A stretch of DNA of 64,000 nt from contig JADKIL010000005.1 of assembly GCA_016721315.1 (NCBI GenBank), positions 62,001 through 126,000 of the forward strand. The letters are read 5' to 3'. How positions within the stretch are numbered: the stretch's first letter is position 1; the number at the start of each line of letters is the position of its first letter. The notes under the pieces are model-generated. The model saw only the letters and a program-made list of their open reading frames with translations, did not search any database and was not told where the DNA came from. The position numbers were made by a program, and so were the translations under genes. Of this stretch, positions 52,471-61,730 are shown piece after piece. Source of the stretch: Candidatus Villigracilis vicinus. GTDB lineage: Bacteria; Chloroflexota; Anaerolineae; Anaerolineales; Villigracilaceae.

Positions 52471-52824
52471 TTACGAGAACATGTAAAACACACCTACGAA
52501 CGTCATCACATACCCAAAGACAAGCAGCGCCCAAATAAACCCAAGGATGCCGACCACCAGCGCAACAAGTGCGAAATTGCGGTTGCCCTCTCCTGCACGG
52601 AGGGAGAGCCCGCCGAGAATGGCACCGATCAACGGTAGAATGCCCGCAAGACAAATCAACACCTGAGCAATATACCAGGCAGGATCATTCGCCATAAAGG
52701 CGTCGAGATTATTCGGGCTGCTTACAAGAAAAGAGACACAACAAAAAAAGAAGGAAGAGAGCGAAAGTATCAGCGCAATGATCGGACGGTTCGATCTTGC
52801 ATGTGACGTAGAATGTTGTTCCAT
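52471..52824 (-). CDS. Small membrane protein with DUF4190-like character
   Basis: 117 aa. Three hydrophobic helices: about 15-34 (IIALILSLSSFFFCCVSFLV), 51-72 (with LAGILPLIGAILGGLSL) and 82-110 (FALVALVVGILGFIWALLVF). The small-residue-rich helix followed by GGLSLRAGEGNRNFALVALV resembles DUF4190/DUF4870-like proteins. No function can be given. AGGAG precedes ATG 52824 and TATAAT lies upstream. It ends the TIR island on its right side. Confidence 0.65.
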   Translation of the reverse strand: MEQHSTSHARSNRPIIALILSLSSFFFCCVSFLVSSPNNLDAFMANDPAWYIAQVLICLAGILPLIGAILGGLSLRAGEGNRNFALVALVVGILGFIWALLVFGYVMTFVGVFYMFS

Positions 52825-52885
52825 TAATGGTCTCCTATTGAAAAATTATAATCGGGTATGTCCGAATTACAACAAGGGTTCGCGC

Positions 52886-52891
52886 TATAAT
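52886..52891 (+). promoter_or_regulatory. -10 box of a leaderless promoter
   Basis: TATAAT with 6 nt to ATG 52898 and no ribosome binding site. Confidence 0.55.
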
Positions 52892-52897
52892 TCAGGT

Positions 52898-54268
52898 ATG
52901 CTCATCATCATCAGCGACCTTCATCTCGGAGACGGCACCACCGCAGATTCTATCGCCCCCAGCGCATTCAAACTATTCGCCAGGCGACTTTCTGAAACAG
53001 CTCACTTCGCCTCCATTCGCAAAGATGGCAAGTACCGCCCCATCGAACGTATGGATGTAATCCTGTTGGGCGACATCATCGACCCGCTTCACTCCACCCG
53101 CTGGCTGGATACTGACCCCGGAGATAAAGAATACATCCGCCCATGGAGCGACCACTCCAGCCCTGCCTATGCAAAAAAATTATTGGATGTCACCCGCGCC
53201 ATCCTCAACAAGAACGAAGAATCCCTGCAAGTAATGCGCCGGCTCGCAACTGGAGAAGAGATCCAACTAGTGCCCGCCAGCCGTAAAGGTGAACCAGATT
53301 ACGAAAGCCGCATCCGCCTTCCACTTAAGGTTCATTTTCATTACATGGTGGGCAATCACGATTGGTATTACCATCTCAAAGGTCCCGCTTTCGATGCGAT
53401 CCGCGCTGAAATGATCCGGCGCATGGGTCTAAGCAACCCGCTTAACACGCCCTTCCCATTTGAAGCCGAAGAATCCCCCGAGATCGCTGAACTTTTTGAA
53501 CGCCACAAGGTCTATGCACGTCATGGGGATATTTACGACCGCTTCAATTACGACCGCACCATCGGACGCGACCACGGTACCCTTGGCGATGTCTTCACCA
53601 TGGACGTTTGCAACCGCTACCCAGTAGAAGTTTCCAAACGCTATCGAGACCGCCTCCCCACCGGCATCGTCAACAGCCTGCGCAAGATCACGAACGTCCG
53701 TCCGCTGCTGGCAACCCCACTCTGGATAAGCGGCCAGATCCGACAATTTGCCGGAAACCGCAAACTTGAAAACGATCTAAAAAAAGTATGGGACGAGATC
53801 GCAGATGAATTCCTGCAATTAGATTTCGTCCGCCAGGCAGATAAAGCCTTCCGCTTCGACATGGTCGACGCCATGGAATGGGCAGTCAAACTATCAGGGA
53901 ACGCCTCGGTTAAAACCATCAATGAGGTTGTCGTCTGGGTTCATAAGAAAATGTGGGGCGGCAAAAACTCCTTCTCTAGGTATGCATTGGAAGAGTCCGC
54001 CTTCAAAACAGGAAAAGCTCAATACATTGCTTACGGGCACACCCACGGATATGAAGTTGTCCCCTTGGCATTGAACACCTCCACGCCAGTGCCAGAGAGT
54101 CAGATCTACTTCAATTCAGGGACATGGCACTCCTATTACGACCTTGCCGTCGGAAGCCCTGAAAAACAAAATTTCATACCATATCAAACCCTCACCTACT
54201 TGACCTTTTACTCCCCCGAAGAACACGACGGGCGGCAGTTCGAAGCATGGTCAGGCTCATACGCTTAA
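52898..54268 (+). CDS. Calcineurin-like metallophosphoesterase
   Basis: 456 aa from ATG 52898. The two-metal site is spread over IIISDLHLGDG (first Asp/His), VILLGDIIDP, YMVGNHDWYYH and later YARHGDIYDRFNY and AYGHTHGYEVVPL. All core motifs of the family are present. There are long helical insertions in the middle. Likely a phosphatase, phosphodiesterase or nuclease; the substrate is unknown. It reads as an independent leaderless gene. Confidence 0.88.
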   Translation: MLIIISDLHLGDGTTADSIAPSAFKLFARRLSETAHFASIRKDGKYRPIERMDVILLGDIIDPLHSTRWLDTDPGDKEYIRPWSDHSSPAYAKKLLDVTRAILNKNEESLQVMRRLATGEEIQLVPASRKGEPDYESRIRLPLKVHFHYMVGNHDWYYHLKGPAFDAIRAEMIRRMGLSNPLNTPFPFEAEESPEIAELFERHKVYARHGDIYDRFNYDRTIGRDHGTLGDVFTMDVCNRYPVEVSKRYRDRLPTGIVNSLRKITNVRPLLATPLWISGQIRQFAGNRKLENDLKKVWDEIADEFLQLDFVRQADKAFRFDMVDAMEWAVKLSGNASVKTINEVVVWVHKKMWGGKNSFSRYALEESAFKTGKAQYIAYGHTHGYEVVPLALNTSTPVPESQIYFNSGTWHSYYDLAVGSPEKQNFIPYQTLTYLTFYSPEEHDGRQFEAWSGSYA

Positions 54269-54315
54269 TAACACCTTTTCCATAAACACCAAACCAAAAT
54301 CCACCTAAATACCAC

Positions 54316-54365
54316 TTGACATGCCAAGGCAGTTAGACTATTATCTAATTAGACAACCGTCTAAC
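54316..54365 (+). promoter_or_regulatory. Promoter with overlapping operator
   Basis: Consensus sigma70 promoter: TTGACA (54316-54321), 17-nt spacer, TATTAT (54339-54344). It overlaps two palindromes: TCTAATTAGA (54344-54353) and TTAGAC-AACC-GTCTAA (54349-54364), with a further GTTAGAC at 54332. A repressor here would block transcription; the ArsR-type protein encoded just downstream is the obvious candidate. Confidence 0.75.
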
Positions 54366-54410
54366 ACAGCCAACTGCCTAATCCGTCCCTTTTGGAGAGA
54401 GAGGACAATC

Positions 54411-54644
54411 ATGTCACTTACCATCTTAGAAGCCACATTAAAACAAGAAAATGAAGCGGAAAACGCTTCAGATCATTCTACAAACGAAACAAACGCCAGA
54501 AGCCTATTCACCTACCAAACCGGTATGGCACTCATTACGCTTGGTACCATGTTCAAACATGTTCCGCCCTTCAATGAAAGCATAGACAAACACACCGGCG
54601 ATACACTCATCTCGATCGGCAAAAAATTGAAAGGGAAAAACTAG
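54411..54644 (+). CDS. Small protein of unknown function
   Basis: 77 aa from ATG 54411, with GAGAGAGGAC upstream. Polar N-terminus (MSLTILEATLKQENEAENAS), then a helix with hydrophobic character (LFTYQTGMALITLGTMFKHV) and a basic end (ISIGKKLKGKN). No family recognised. It is the first gene after the operator-carrying promoter and lies 18 bp before the ArsR-type gene, so it is in the same operon. Confidence 0.65.
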   Translation: MSLTILEATLKQENEAENASDHSTNETNARSLFTYQTGMALITLGTMFKHVPPFNESIDKHTGDTLISIGKKLKGKN

Positions 54645-54662
54645 CCCGAGCGAAAATCTGCC

Positions 54663-55772
54663 ATGACAACCTTCAACTCCTCCCCCACCATCATTTGGGA
54701 TTTTGGAACCGCCTACGAGCTTTTCATCAGCCTGCACGTTCTGCTTGAGCCGGAATACTTTGGCATCCGCCCGGCGTATGCCGCCAGCGTACGCGCCAGA
54801 ATTCCAGCCGCCGAACGAAAATTGCTGGAGGAGTTATATCCTGTACTTGGCGTACCTCTCAAATGGGTGCATACCCTGCCTGCTCCAAAAGATGCCATCA
54901 GCGCACTCTGGGCACTCAAACAAATTCCGCCAGCCAGGCGCATGCTCGAACTGTACCGGGTAGATGAACCCTACGAAAGCGACGGCTCAGAAAACTCTGA
55001 AAAACATAAAGCCTTCAAAGACAATCTGCTGCGCATCGCGACAGAAGGGAAATGGACATCCGCCGATGCCAGCTTTTTCCTCAAGCACCTCAACAAAAAA
55101 CTCAGTGGTGTAAAGCGCGAATCCGTCGAATCCGCTTTGGATTGGTGGAGCCGCCCGGCAGATTTGGGCGAAGCGTACCTTTCCGCGTTTCAGTCCTACT
55201 ATCAGGAATTTTTTGAAGAGGAAGAAAAACGCATCGAACCCGCACTTCGAGCTGGATTGGAACGTGCCCAGGCACTTGCCGCCACGGTCACCTTTGAAGA
55301 GCTCTTCACCGAACTCTCACAAGGTTTACAGCGCGGCGATGAATTCAACGCCGATCATTTCATTTTTGCCCCCGCCTTCTGGACCACCCCGCTGGTCTTC
55401 TTTGAAAAATACGATGACAAGACCATGCTTCTCACCTTCGGCGCGCGCCCCGTGGATATGTCTGTCATTCCCGGCGAGATCGTCCCCGATGCGCTTGTTC
55501 GTTCGCTCAAGGCGCTTTCAGACCCTACCCGCTTAAAGATCCTGCGCTACCTCACCACAGAAAACCTGACCCCCAGTGAGATCGCCCGCAAACTTCAATT
55601 GCGTCCGCCCACAGTGACGCACCACCTCAAGGAACTTCGCCTCGCCGGTCTGGTCGAACTCTCACTCATGCACGAAGAAAATCGTTATACCGCTCGCAAG
55701 CAGGCACTCCATGCTGTTTATGAAAACCTGACCGCCTTTCTTGAAGGTGACAAAATCAAAGAAGCCTCATGA
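54663..55772 (+). CDS. ArsR-type transcriptional regulator with large N-terminal domain
   Basis: 369 aa. The C-terminal 90 residues are a winged helix: LKALSDPTRLKILRYLTTEN, LTPSEIARKLQLRPPTVTHHLKELRLAG and ENRYTARK. The N-terminal 270 residues are helical, without a known catalytic motif, like the DUF5937-type sensor part of long ArsR proteins. The gene probably represses its own operon through the palindromes at 54344-54364. It overlaps the MFS gene by 4 bp (ATGA), which suggests it controls that transporter in response to its substrate. Confidence 0.82.
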   Translation: MTTFNSSPTIIWDFGTAYELFISLHVLLEPEYFGIRPAYAASVRARIPAAERKLLEELYPVLGVPLKWVHTLPAPKDAISALWALKQIPPARRMLELYRVDEPYESDGSENSEKHKAFKDNLLRIATEGKWTSADASFFLKHLNKKLSGVKRESVESALDWWSRPADLGEAYLSAFQSYYQEFFEEEEKRIEPALRAGLERAQALAATVTFEELFTELSQGLQRGDEFNADHFIFAPAFWTTPLVFFEKYDDKTMLLTFGARPVDMSVIPGEIVPDALVRSLKALSDPTRLKILRYLTTENLTPSEIARKLQLRPPTVTHHLKELRLAGLVELSLMHEENRYTARKQALHAVYENLTAFLEGDKIKEAS

Positions 55773-57055
55773 ACGACCAAATCATAAAACCACCCAACCC
55801 ATTCCGTATCCTGGGAGAATACAACTCCCACATCCGCGCATTCAAACCGAATGCGCGGCTTTATCTTCTAAACGTCATCCTCACTGGCGCGGTGATGGGC
55901 GTTTTCCGTCTCATCTTCAACTTCTATGCCCTTAGCCTCGGATTCGATGAAGCCGTGCTTGGCAACCTCATCACCACCAGCAGTTTCGTGGCATTGATCG
56001 CTGCCCTGCCCATGGGCTACCTCGCAGATACCATCGGACGCAAAGGTTCGTTGATCCTCTCAGGGGTGTTGTTAGCAGTGTCGATCATCACCATGGCGCT
56101 ATGGCAGACCGAAGCCTCACTCTATGCCATGAATGTGGTTTCAGGGTTGGCACAAAGTCTGGCTGGTGTCACCATGTCTCCATTCCTCATGGAGAACAGT
56201 GACGAAAAAGAACGCACCTATCTCTTCAGTTTCGGTCAGGGACTACAAATGACCATGGCGTCTGTTGGGAACTGGTTGGGAGGGTACCTGCCTACCTGGA
56301 TGAGTCAGACCCAGAATATCTCAGCAACGAGCAGCCCTGCCTATGGATACTCGATCCTTATCGCAGGCATTGGTGCGGTCATTGCCATTCTGCCCTTGAT
56401 GTTCATCAAATCCCCAAATATCTCACGCAGCCAGCGTGCAGTTTTTGCACCTATTGCCTATGCCGCAAAAAACCCTGGTTTGCTCACGAAAATAATCCTA
56501 CCCATGCTGCTCACCTCCCTCGGCGCTGGGTTGATCATGCCGTTCATGAATGTTTTCTTCCGGGTTGTACATCACCAGCCCGACCCCGTTATTGGCACTC
56601 TGTTCGCATGGGGTTCACTGGCAATGGGCATCGGGCTGCTCATTGCGCCGCCGCTGGCAGATCGCACCGGCAAGATCCAATTGGTCGTCATCACACAGGC
56701 ACTCTCGATCCCATTCCTTATCCTGCTGGGCTTCTCCCCCATCTTTTGGGTGGGCGCCGCCAGTTATTACATCCGTCTTGCGTTGATGAACATGAGCAGC
56801 CCCGTTTACCAAACCTTCGTGATGGAACATGTTGACCCCTCAGGTCGTGCAACCGTAGCAAGCCTGACCAGCATGGCGTGGAATTTCGGTTGGGCATTCA
56901 GCCCCACCATTAGTGGATGGCTGCAGGTCAAATACGGTTTCGGTCCAGCTTTTGCAGGCACCGTCACGCTCTATACCATTTCGGTCCTTATGTATTGGGC
57001 ATTCTTTTGGCGCAGAACCATTGAACCCATCCCGGCTCAAGCCGCCGCAGACTGA
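55769..57055 (+). CDS. MFS transporter
   Basis: 428 aa, about twelve helices in two halves. The A-motif between helices 2 and 3 is MGYLADTIGRKGSLI, and the second-half copy is APPLADRTGKIQ. Helix-rich text throughout. Likely a proton-coupled exporter; the coupling with an ArsR-type regulator points to efflux of a toxic compound. A terminator follows. Confidence 0.88.
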   Translation: MNDQIIKPPNPFRILGEYNSHIRAFKPNARLYLLNVILTGAVMGVFRLIFNFYALSLGFDEAVLGNLITTSSFVALIAALPMGYLADTIGRKGSLILSGVLLAVSIITMALWQTEASLYAMNVVSGLAQSLAGVTMSPFLMENSDEKERTYLFSFGQGLQMTMASVGNWLGGYLPTWMSQTQNISATSSPAYGYSILIAGIGAVIAILPLMFIKSPNISRSQRAVFAPIAYAAKNPGLLTKIILPMLLTSLGAGLIMPFMNVFFRVVHHQPDPVIGTLFAWGSLAMGIGLLIAPPLADRTGKIQLVVITQALSIPFLILLGFSPIFWVGAASYYIRLALMNMSSPVYQTFVMEHVDPSGRATVASLTSMAWNFGWAFSPTISGWLQVKYGFGPAFAGTVTLYTISVLMYWAFFWRRTIEPIPAQAAAD

Positions 57056-57080
57056 AGTTTTCGCTCAAAATAGGAAAAAC

Positions 57081-57108
57081 AGAGCATATACGATTGCTCT
57101 GTTTTTTT
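57081..57108 (+). terminator. Terminator of the ArsR-MFS operon
   Basis: Stem AGAGCA/TGCTCT (57081-57086 and 57095-57100) with an 8-nt loop, then G and seven T. Confidence 0.78.
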
Positions 57109-57109
57109 A

Positions 57110-57115
57110 TACAAT
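57110..57115 (+). promoter_or_regulatory. -10-like box of a leaderless promoter
   Basis: TACAAT, 6 nt before ATG 57122; overlaps the end of the terminator T-run. Confidence 0.4.
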
Positions 57116-57121
57116 TCCATA

Positions 57122-58279
57122 ATGGAAAAAGACATCCTCATCATCGGCGGTGGACCCAGCGGGCTATCCACCGCGCTTCACCTCGTAAAACTTGCCCCGC
57201 ATCTAACTGACCGTATCTTGATCCTCGAAAAAGAGAAGTATCCGCGTCTCAAACTTTGCGCGGGAGGTCTGGTGCTCGATGCGGAAAACATCCTCCAAGC
57301 CCTCGGTTTGGACGCAAGTGAAGTTCCACATGTAGATTCTGAAACGATACACTTCGACTTTGCCGCCAAAGGGCTCAAGATCCGTGTGCCGAAACGCCAC
57401 GCCATTCGCGTCATCCGCCGTGATGAGTTCGATCACTGGCTGGCAAAGAAAACAGAAGAGCGCGGGGTTGAGATCCGGCAAGGTGTGACGGTAAAAAAGA
57501 TCACACCAAGTGAACAAGGTGTATTGGTCGAAACGGACCAGGGAAATTTCAACGCCGCCATTGTTGTTGGCGCCGACGGCTCAAATGGCATGACAAGAAG
57601 AAGCATCTTCCCAAAAGATCCAGTTTATACAGCCAGAGTGCTTGAAGTGATAAGCCCTGCCTACTCCCCCGCCCACGGGAATCAGGAACGAGAACATACA
57701 GCCTACTTTGATTTCTTCCCCGTTCCTGAGAATATCGCCGGGTATGTATGGGATTTCCCAACCCAAGTACATGGAATTCCCATGCGCTGTTGGGGTGTTT
57801 ATGACACGAACTTGCTCGCTGACCAAAAACGCCCAGCCTTAAAAGACCCGCTTGCCAAAGAGATGAAGCGCCTAGGTTTTGACCTGAACGCTCATGAGAT
57901 CAAGGGACATCCCATCCGTTGGTACAGTCCGCAGAACAAAGCCGCGATCCCGCGGGTGCTATTGGTTGGGGATGCTGTTGGCGCAGATGTGATTTTCGGT
58001 GAAGGCATCAGCATTGCCCTGGGGTACGGTAACATCGCCGCGCGAGAGATCGTCGAGTCGTTACGGCGTGGCGAATTTTCCTTTCGAGGATACAAGCGTC
58101 GGCTGGTAAGAAGCGGATTGGGTCAAACCTTGTTCGCACGCTGGCTCGTCGCCCAGATCATCTATACGTTAAAGTGGCGCTGGTTCCAGTTTTTATTGTG
58201 GCGCATTCTACAGCCAGTTGTGATTTTCGTCGCATGGACATTTATTCTGAATTGGAGTAAAAAAGACCTGCAACACTGA
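57122..58279 (+). CDS. Geranylgeranyl reductase-like FAD-dependent oxidoreductase
   Basis: 385 aa. FAD-binding motif IIGGGPSGLSTALHLVKL at the start, then the GGR family's cysteine-containing PRLKLCAGGLV, RRDEFDHWLAKK, the DG motif VGADGSNGMTRR and the second FAD site LLVGDAVGADVIFGEGISIALGYG. Relatives saturate isoprenoid chains (quinones, lipids, bacteriochlorophyll tails). A C-terminal hydrophobic segment (FQFLLWRILQPVVIFVAWTF) may anchor it to the membrane. It is followed by a PHP gene after 11 bp. Confidence 0.85.
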   Translation: MEKDILIIGGGPSGLSTALHLVKLAPHLTDRILILEKEKYPRLKLCAGGLVLDAENILQALGLDASEVPHVDSETIHFDFAAKGLKIRVPKRHAIRVIRRDEFDHWLAKKTEERGVEIRQGVTVKKITPSEQGVLVETDQGNFNAAIVVGADGSNGMTRRSIFPKDPVYTARVLEVISPAYSPAHGNQEREHTAYFDFFPVPENIAGYVWDFPTQVHGIPMRCWGVYDTNLLADQKRPALKDPLAKEMKRLGFDLNAHEIKGHPIRWYSPQNKAAIPRVLLVGDAVGADVIFGEGISIALGYGNIAAREIVESLRRGEFSFRGYKRRLVRSGLGQTLFARWLVAQIIYTLKWRWFQFLLWRILQPVVIFVAWTFILNWSKKDLQH

Positions 58280-58290
58280 AAGAAAAAGAC

Positions 58291-59061
58291 ATGGGCACCG
58301 CAGACCTTCACATCCATTCAATCTACTCCCTCGATGCAACCACCACTGTGCGAGCCATTCTCAAGCAAGCCGCCGATGTTGGGCTGAACGTCATCGCCGT
58401 CACCGATCATGATGAGATCCGCGGCTCACTCGAAGCACAACAGCTTGCCCCTCAATATGGCATTGAAGCCATTCCCGGCGCAGAGATCAGCACAAAAGAC
58501 GGGCACCTGGTGGCATTGTTCATCAAGACCCTCCCGCCTTCTGGCTTGTCCATTATTGATACGCTGATATGGATCGGTAAACAGGGTGGCATTGCCATTG
58601 CGCCGCATCCCTTTAATAACCTACCCAACAGCCTTTCCATGGAAGCAGTGCTGGGGGCATTGGCAAACCCGCGTGCGAAGGGTCCTTTAAAAGGCATTGA
58701 AACACACAACATGGGCACACAGAATTTTGACCGGGTGGCACAAAAGCTATCGGTCTTTCTGCCGTTCGCCAAGATCGCATCCAGCGATGCCCACATCTAC
58801 TGGGCGATCGGCGCAGGGCGCACGGAATTTCCCGGTACTACGGCGCAAGACCTGCGCACCGCTCTTGAGAAGAATACGACTGTCCCTGTCCCATATGAGG
58901 GCGAGTCTTCGGCGCGCGCAGTCCTTAGCTGGATGCGCCGCATCGCCATGCGCAAATTCGGTTATGCTTCAGATACCACCTCGGCTTCGACGCCCATCAA
59001 TACCCAACAGATCAGCGACTCGATGATACGCAAGATCCAAAAAAAACAAGCCAACGATTAA
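58291..59061 (+). CDS. PHP-domain phosphoesterase
   Basis: 256 aa. PHP metal motifs: ADLHIHSIYSLDAT, AVTDHDEIRGS, IPGAEISTKDGHLVAL, APHPFNN and SSDAHI near residue 166. This set matches PHP proteins of the YciV/RNase AM-like group, which hydrolyse nucleoside 3',5'-bisphosphates or RNA 5' ends. It lies 11 bp after the flavoprotein gene and ends at a bidirectional terminator. Confidence 0.87.
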   Translation: MGTADLHIHSIYSLDATTTVRAILKQAADVGLNVIAVTDHDEIRGSLEAQQLAPQYGIEAIPGAEISTKDGHLVALFIKTLPPSGLSIIDTLIWIGKQGGIAIAPHPFNNLPNSLSMEAVLGALANPRAKGPLKGIETHNMGTQNFDRVAQKLSVFLPFAKIASSDAHIYWAIGAGRTEFPGTTAQDLRTALEKNTTVPVPYEGESSARAVLSWMRRIAMRKFGYASDTTSASTPINTQQISDSMIRKIQKKQAND

Positions 59062-59076
59062 GTTGGCTTGTTTTTC
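59041..59076. terminator. Bidirectional terminator between the PHP gene and recO
   Basis: Stem AAACAAGCCAAC/GTTGGCTTGTTT (59044-59055 and 59062-59073) with a 6-nt loop. The stem includes the PHP stop codon region and ends next to the recO stop. Confidence 0.88.
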
Positions 59077-59834
59077 TAAGATCGGACTCGTTTCAAAAAA
59101 CCGGGGGTATTTAATTCTCTTTCCAACAAGTAGGTGAAATAGCCCTGCATCAACGTCTCAGCTTCTTTCTGGATCTCAGGGCTGGGTCTGGCGCGTGATG
59201 CGTCTTTATAGCTGGAACGTTGAAAGTGCCGCAAGTACTTTAGCGTTTCGAGCGAAATACGTGCCAGATTGGGCAACCCTTCCCCACAGCGCGGACAAAT
59301 GACACCGCCCGCCGTGAAGGAAAAATATTGGTCCTCGGCTAAGATCTCGCGTCCACAATTGGCACACTCGAACATTTGCGGGCGGAAGCCCACAGCATCG
59401 AGCAGGCGCATCTCGTAATATCGCACCGGCAGCCAGGCATCTGCCTCCTTCTCCAGCCGGTCAAGCGTTTCAACCACCAACCGAAAGATCGAAGGGTTCG
59501 CGCCTTCTTCTTCATACGAAAAGCGCAAAAGTAACTCTATGATGTAGGCAGCATACCCGGTCTTCATCAAGTCATCGTGCAATGGCAGGAAGGCGTTAAT
59601 TGTTTCCACTTGCGTGATGATGAGAAGGTCGCGTCCTTTGGCAAGCTGCACTGTGATATGCGTAAAAGGTTGTAAATGCCCGGCTTTGCGCGAGGTTACT
59701 TTGCGTGCACCTTTGGCAAGTGCCCGCACGATGCCGTGGTCGCTGGTGTAAAGCGTGAGCATACGATCCGCCTCCCCCCAATCGGAATGGCGTAACACTA
59801 CAGCAGAAGCACGAAAGGAACGAAAGTCGGTCAT
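59076..59834 (-). CDS. recO: DNA repair protein RecO
   Basis: 252 aa. An OB-fold start (SAVVLRHSDWGEADRMLTLYT then ALAKGARK), a helical core and a zinc finger formed by CANCGREI and VICPRCGEG. It acts in the RecFOR pathway, loading RecA onto SSB-covered DNA. It is in one minus-strand cluster with cdd and glmU. Confidence 0.93.
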   Translation of the reverse strand: MTDFRSFRASAVVLRHSDWGEADRMLTLYTSDHGIVRALAKGARKVTSRKAGHLQPFTHITVQLAKGRDLLIITQVETINAFLPLHDDLMKTGYAAYIIELLLRFSYEEEGANPSIFRLVVETLDRLEKEADAWLPVRYYEMRLLDAVGFRPQMFECANCGREILAEDQYFSFTAGGVICPRCGEGLPNLARISLETLKYLRHFQRSSYKDASRARPSPEIQKEAETLMQGYFTYLLERELNTPGFLKRVRS

Positions 59835-59847
59835 GTGCCGCGGTGGA

Positions 59848-60255
59848 TCAAGTCACCAAGTGTTTGGGCGTAAAGGCTTCAGGCAACAATTCGTTTACGG
59901 TAGTTTCCTTCACCAACTGTCCTTCTCCATTCCCAAAGAGGACGATCGCATCCAGCCCGAATTCCGCCATGACCTGTCTGCAGCCACCGCAAGGCGAGCC
60001 GCCATTATTCGTGACCACAGCGATCACCTCAAATTCGGTCTCACCTTCGGAAACCGCCTTAAAAATGGCAACACGTTCAGCACACATGGTTTGAGGGTAG
60101 GCGGCATTCTCCACATTGACCCCTGTATAAATGCGCCCGGTCTTTGTTCGCAAAGCAGCGCCAACAGGATAGTTGGAATAAGGGACATACGCCCGACGGC
60201 GCGCTTCATTTGCCAGGTCGATCAAGGCTTGTTTCTCTGTGTTTGAGAGTGTCAT
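59848..60255 (-). CDS. cdd: Cytidine deaminase
   Basis: 135 aa from ATG 60255; a longer frame reaching into glmU is not supported. The zinc and catalytic motif is intact: VNVENAAYPQTMCAERVAIF (Cys, Ala-Glu) and GGSPCGGCRQVMAEFG (two Cys), with the N-terminal YSNYPVGAALRT. It turns cytidine and deoxycytidine into uridine forms. It lies 13 bp from the glmU stop and 13 bp from recO. Confidence 0.95.
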   Translation of the reverse strand: MTLSNTEKQALIDLANEARRRAYVPYSNYPVGAALRTKTGRIYTGVNVENAAYPQTMCAERVAIFKAVSEGETEFEVIAVVTNNGGSPCGGCRQVMAEFGLDAIVLFGNGEGQLVKETTVNELLPEAFTPKHLVT

Positions 60256-60268
60256 AAGAAAAACCTGT

Positions 60269-61633
60269 TTATTTCTTTTTAGGCTTGCGTTCAAGCTTGC
60301 GGATCGCACGGGCTGGCATGCCAACCACAAGCGTATCCTCCGGCACGTTCTTCGTCACCACAGCGCCTGCTCCAGTGCGGGCTCCAGCCCCGATCTTAAG
60401 TGGAGCGACCAGCATTGTATCTGAACCAATGAATACATCTTCGCCGATCTCGGTGGGATGTTTCTTCTCGCCATCATAATTGCAGGTAATGGTACCTGCA
60501 CCAATATTGGTTCCCGACCCGATCTGAGCATTCCCGATATAAGAGAAGTGTCCCATTTTCACCCCATCGGCAAGATGGGAATCTTTCACTTCACCAAAGT
60601 TGCCCATGTGAACATGGTTGCCCAAATGAGCACCCTTACGCAGCCGCGCGAACGGTCCCATATCCACATCATCTTCAAGCCATGCGCCTTCAATATCTGA
60701 AGAAAGAACTTTGCAGCCATTGCCGACCTTCGAATTACGGATGATGGTATTGGGTCCAATGACATTACCTTCGCCGATCTCGGTCGCCCCAAAGAGATAA
60801 GTATTGGGCATCATGACCGTATCCCTGCCGATCTTCACATCAGCTTCAATATACACTGAAGCAGGGTCGATCATGGTGACACCGTTCAACATATGCGCTT
60901 GATTGATGCGTCTGCGCATGGCGGCTTCCACCTCAGAAAGATGCACTCGCGTATTCACCCCGATCGTTTCTTCCACATCATCCATCACCGTGGCATGAAC
61001 CGGCAGCCCGGCAGCGGATGCAAGTTCCACTGCATCGGTAAGATAGTATTCACCCTTCTTAGGGTTTTGAGGGATACGATGGAGGGCATCCCATAACCAG
61101 TTGGCGTCGAAACAATACCCGCCTACGTTCAATTCTTTGACCTGTAGCTGTTCGGGCGTCGCGACATATTCCTCCACGATGGCATTTATCGTGCCATCGT
61201 CCTTGCGGATGATGCGCCCAAACCCACGCGGGTCATCTGCAATCACGGTCAGCATTGAGATGGGTCCCTTATTTTGTTTTTGGGTATCCACCAGTTTTTG
61301 CAGGGTGTCGCCGCGCAGCAAAGGCATGTCTGCATAACAAACAACGACCAGATCCGTTTTGCCTTTGAGCAAAGCTTCCGCCTGCATCACAGCATGTCCC
61401 GTACCCAGCTGTGGTTCCTGTAAAACAGTTTGAGCAGAGTCTCCCAAATATTGGGTTACCTCCCCTGCTCCATGCCCGACAACCACCACAGGCGTTTCCG
61501 TTGTAGATTGCCGGATCGCCTGCAAGGCATGCCAGATCATGGGTTTGCCAGCCACCGGATGAAGGACCTTGGGCAGGGACGATTTCATACGTGTACCCTG
61601 ACCGGCGGCAAGAAGAATGGCGGTAATTTTCAT
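60269..61633 (-). CDS. glmU: Bifunctional UDP-N-acetylglucosamine pyrophosphorylase / GlcN-1-P acetyltransferase
   Basis: 454 aa. The N-terminal uridylyltransferase has AAGQGTRMKSSLPKVLHPVAGKP, and CYADMPLL for the metal Asp. The C-terminal left-handed beta helix has hexapeptide repeats (IGEGNVIGPNTIIRNSKVG and on) with LRKGAHLGNHVHMGNFGEVK and ITCNYDGEKKHPTEIGEDVF. It makes UDP-GlcNAc for cell wall. It heads the glmU-cdd-recO cluster. Confidence 0.96.
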   Translation of the reverse strand: MKITAILLAAGQGTRMKSSLPKVLHPVAGKPMIWHALQAIRQSTTETPVVVVGHGAGEVTQYLGDSAQTVLQEPQLGTGHAVMQAEALLKGKTDLVVVCYADMPLLRGDTLQKLVDTQKQNKGPISMLTVIADDPRGFGRIIRKDDGTINAIVEEYVATPEQLQVKELNVGGYCFDANWLWDALHRIPQNPKKGEYYLTDAVELASAAGLPVHATVMDDVEETIGVNTRVHLSEVEAAMRRRINQAHMLNGVTMIDPASVYIEADVKIGRDTVMMPNTYLFGATEIGEGNVIGPNTIIRNSKVGNGCKVLSSDIEGAWLEDDVDMGPFARLRKGAHLGNHVHMGNFGEVKDSHLADGVKMGHFSYIGNAQIGSGTNIGAGTITCNYDGEKKHPTEIGEDVFIGSDTMLVAPLKIGAGARTGAGAVVTKNVPEDTLVVGMPARAIRKLERKPKKK

Positions 61634-61703
61634 TCATTCACCTCATATATATAAAAACAGGATTTGTGCGGTAAAACGTGCTCCGCGACAAATCCCGTTT
61701 GAG

Positions 61704-61725
61704 AAAATTGTCCGCTTACGCGGAC
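61704..61725 (-). terminator. Hairpin after tRNA-Gln
   Basis: Perfect stem GTCCGC/GCGGAC (61710-61715 and 61720-61725), loop of 4, followed on the minus strand by AATTTTCTC. Probably the tRNA terminator. Confidence 0.6.
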
Positions 61726-61730
61726 ACGTC

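Noticed and set aside
52361..52654. Minus-strand open frame of 97 codons overlapping the small membrane protein gene
   Set aside because: It is in a shadow frame of the DUF4190-like gene with Cys/Arg-rich text and no RBS.
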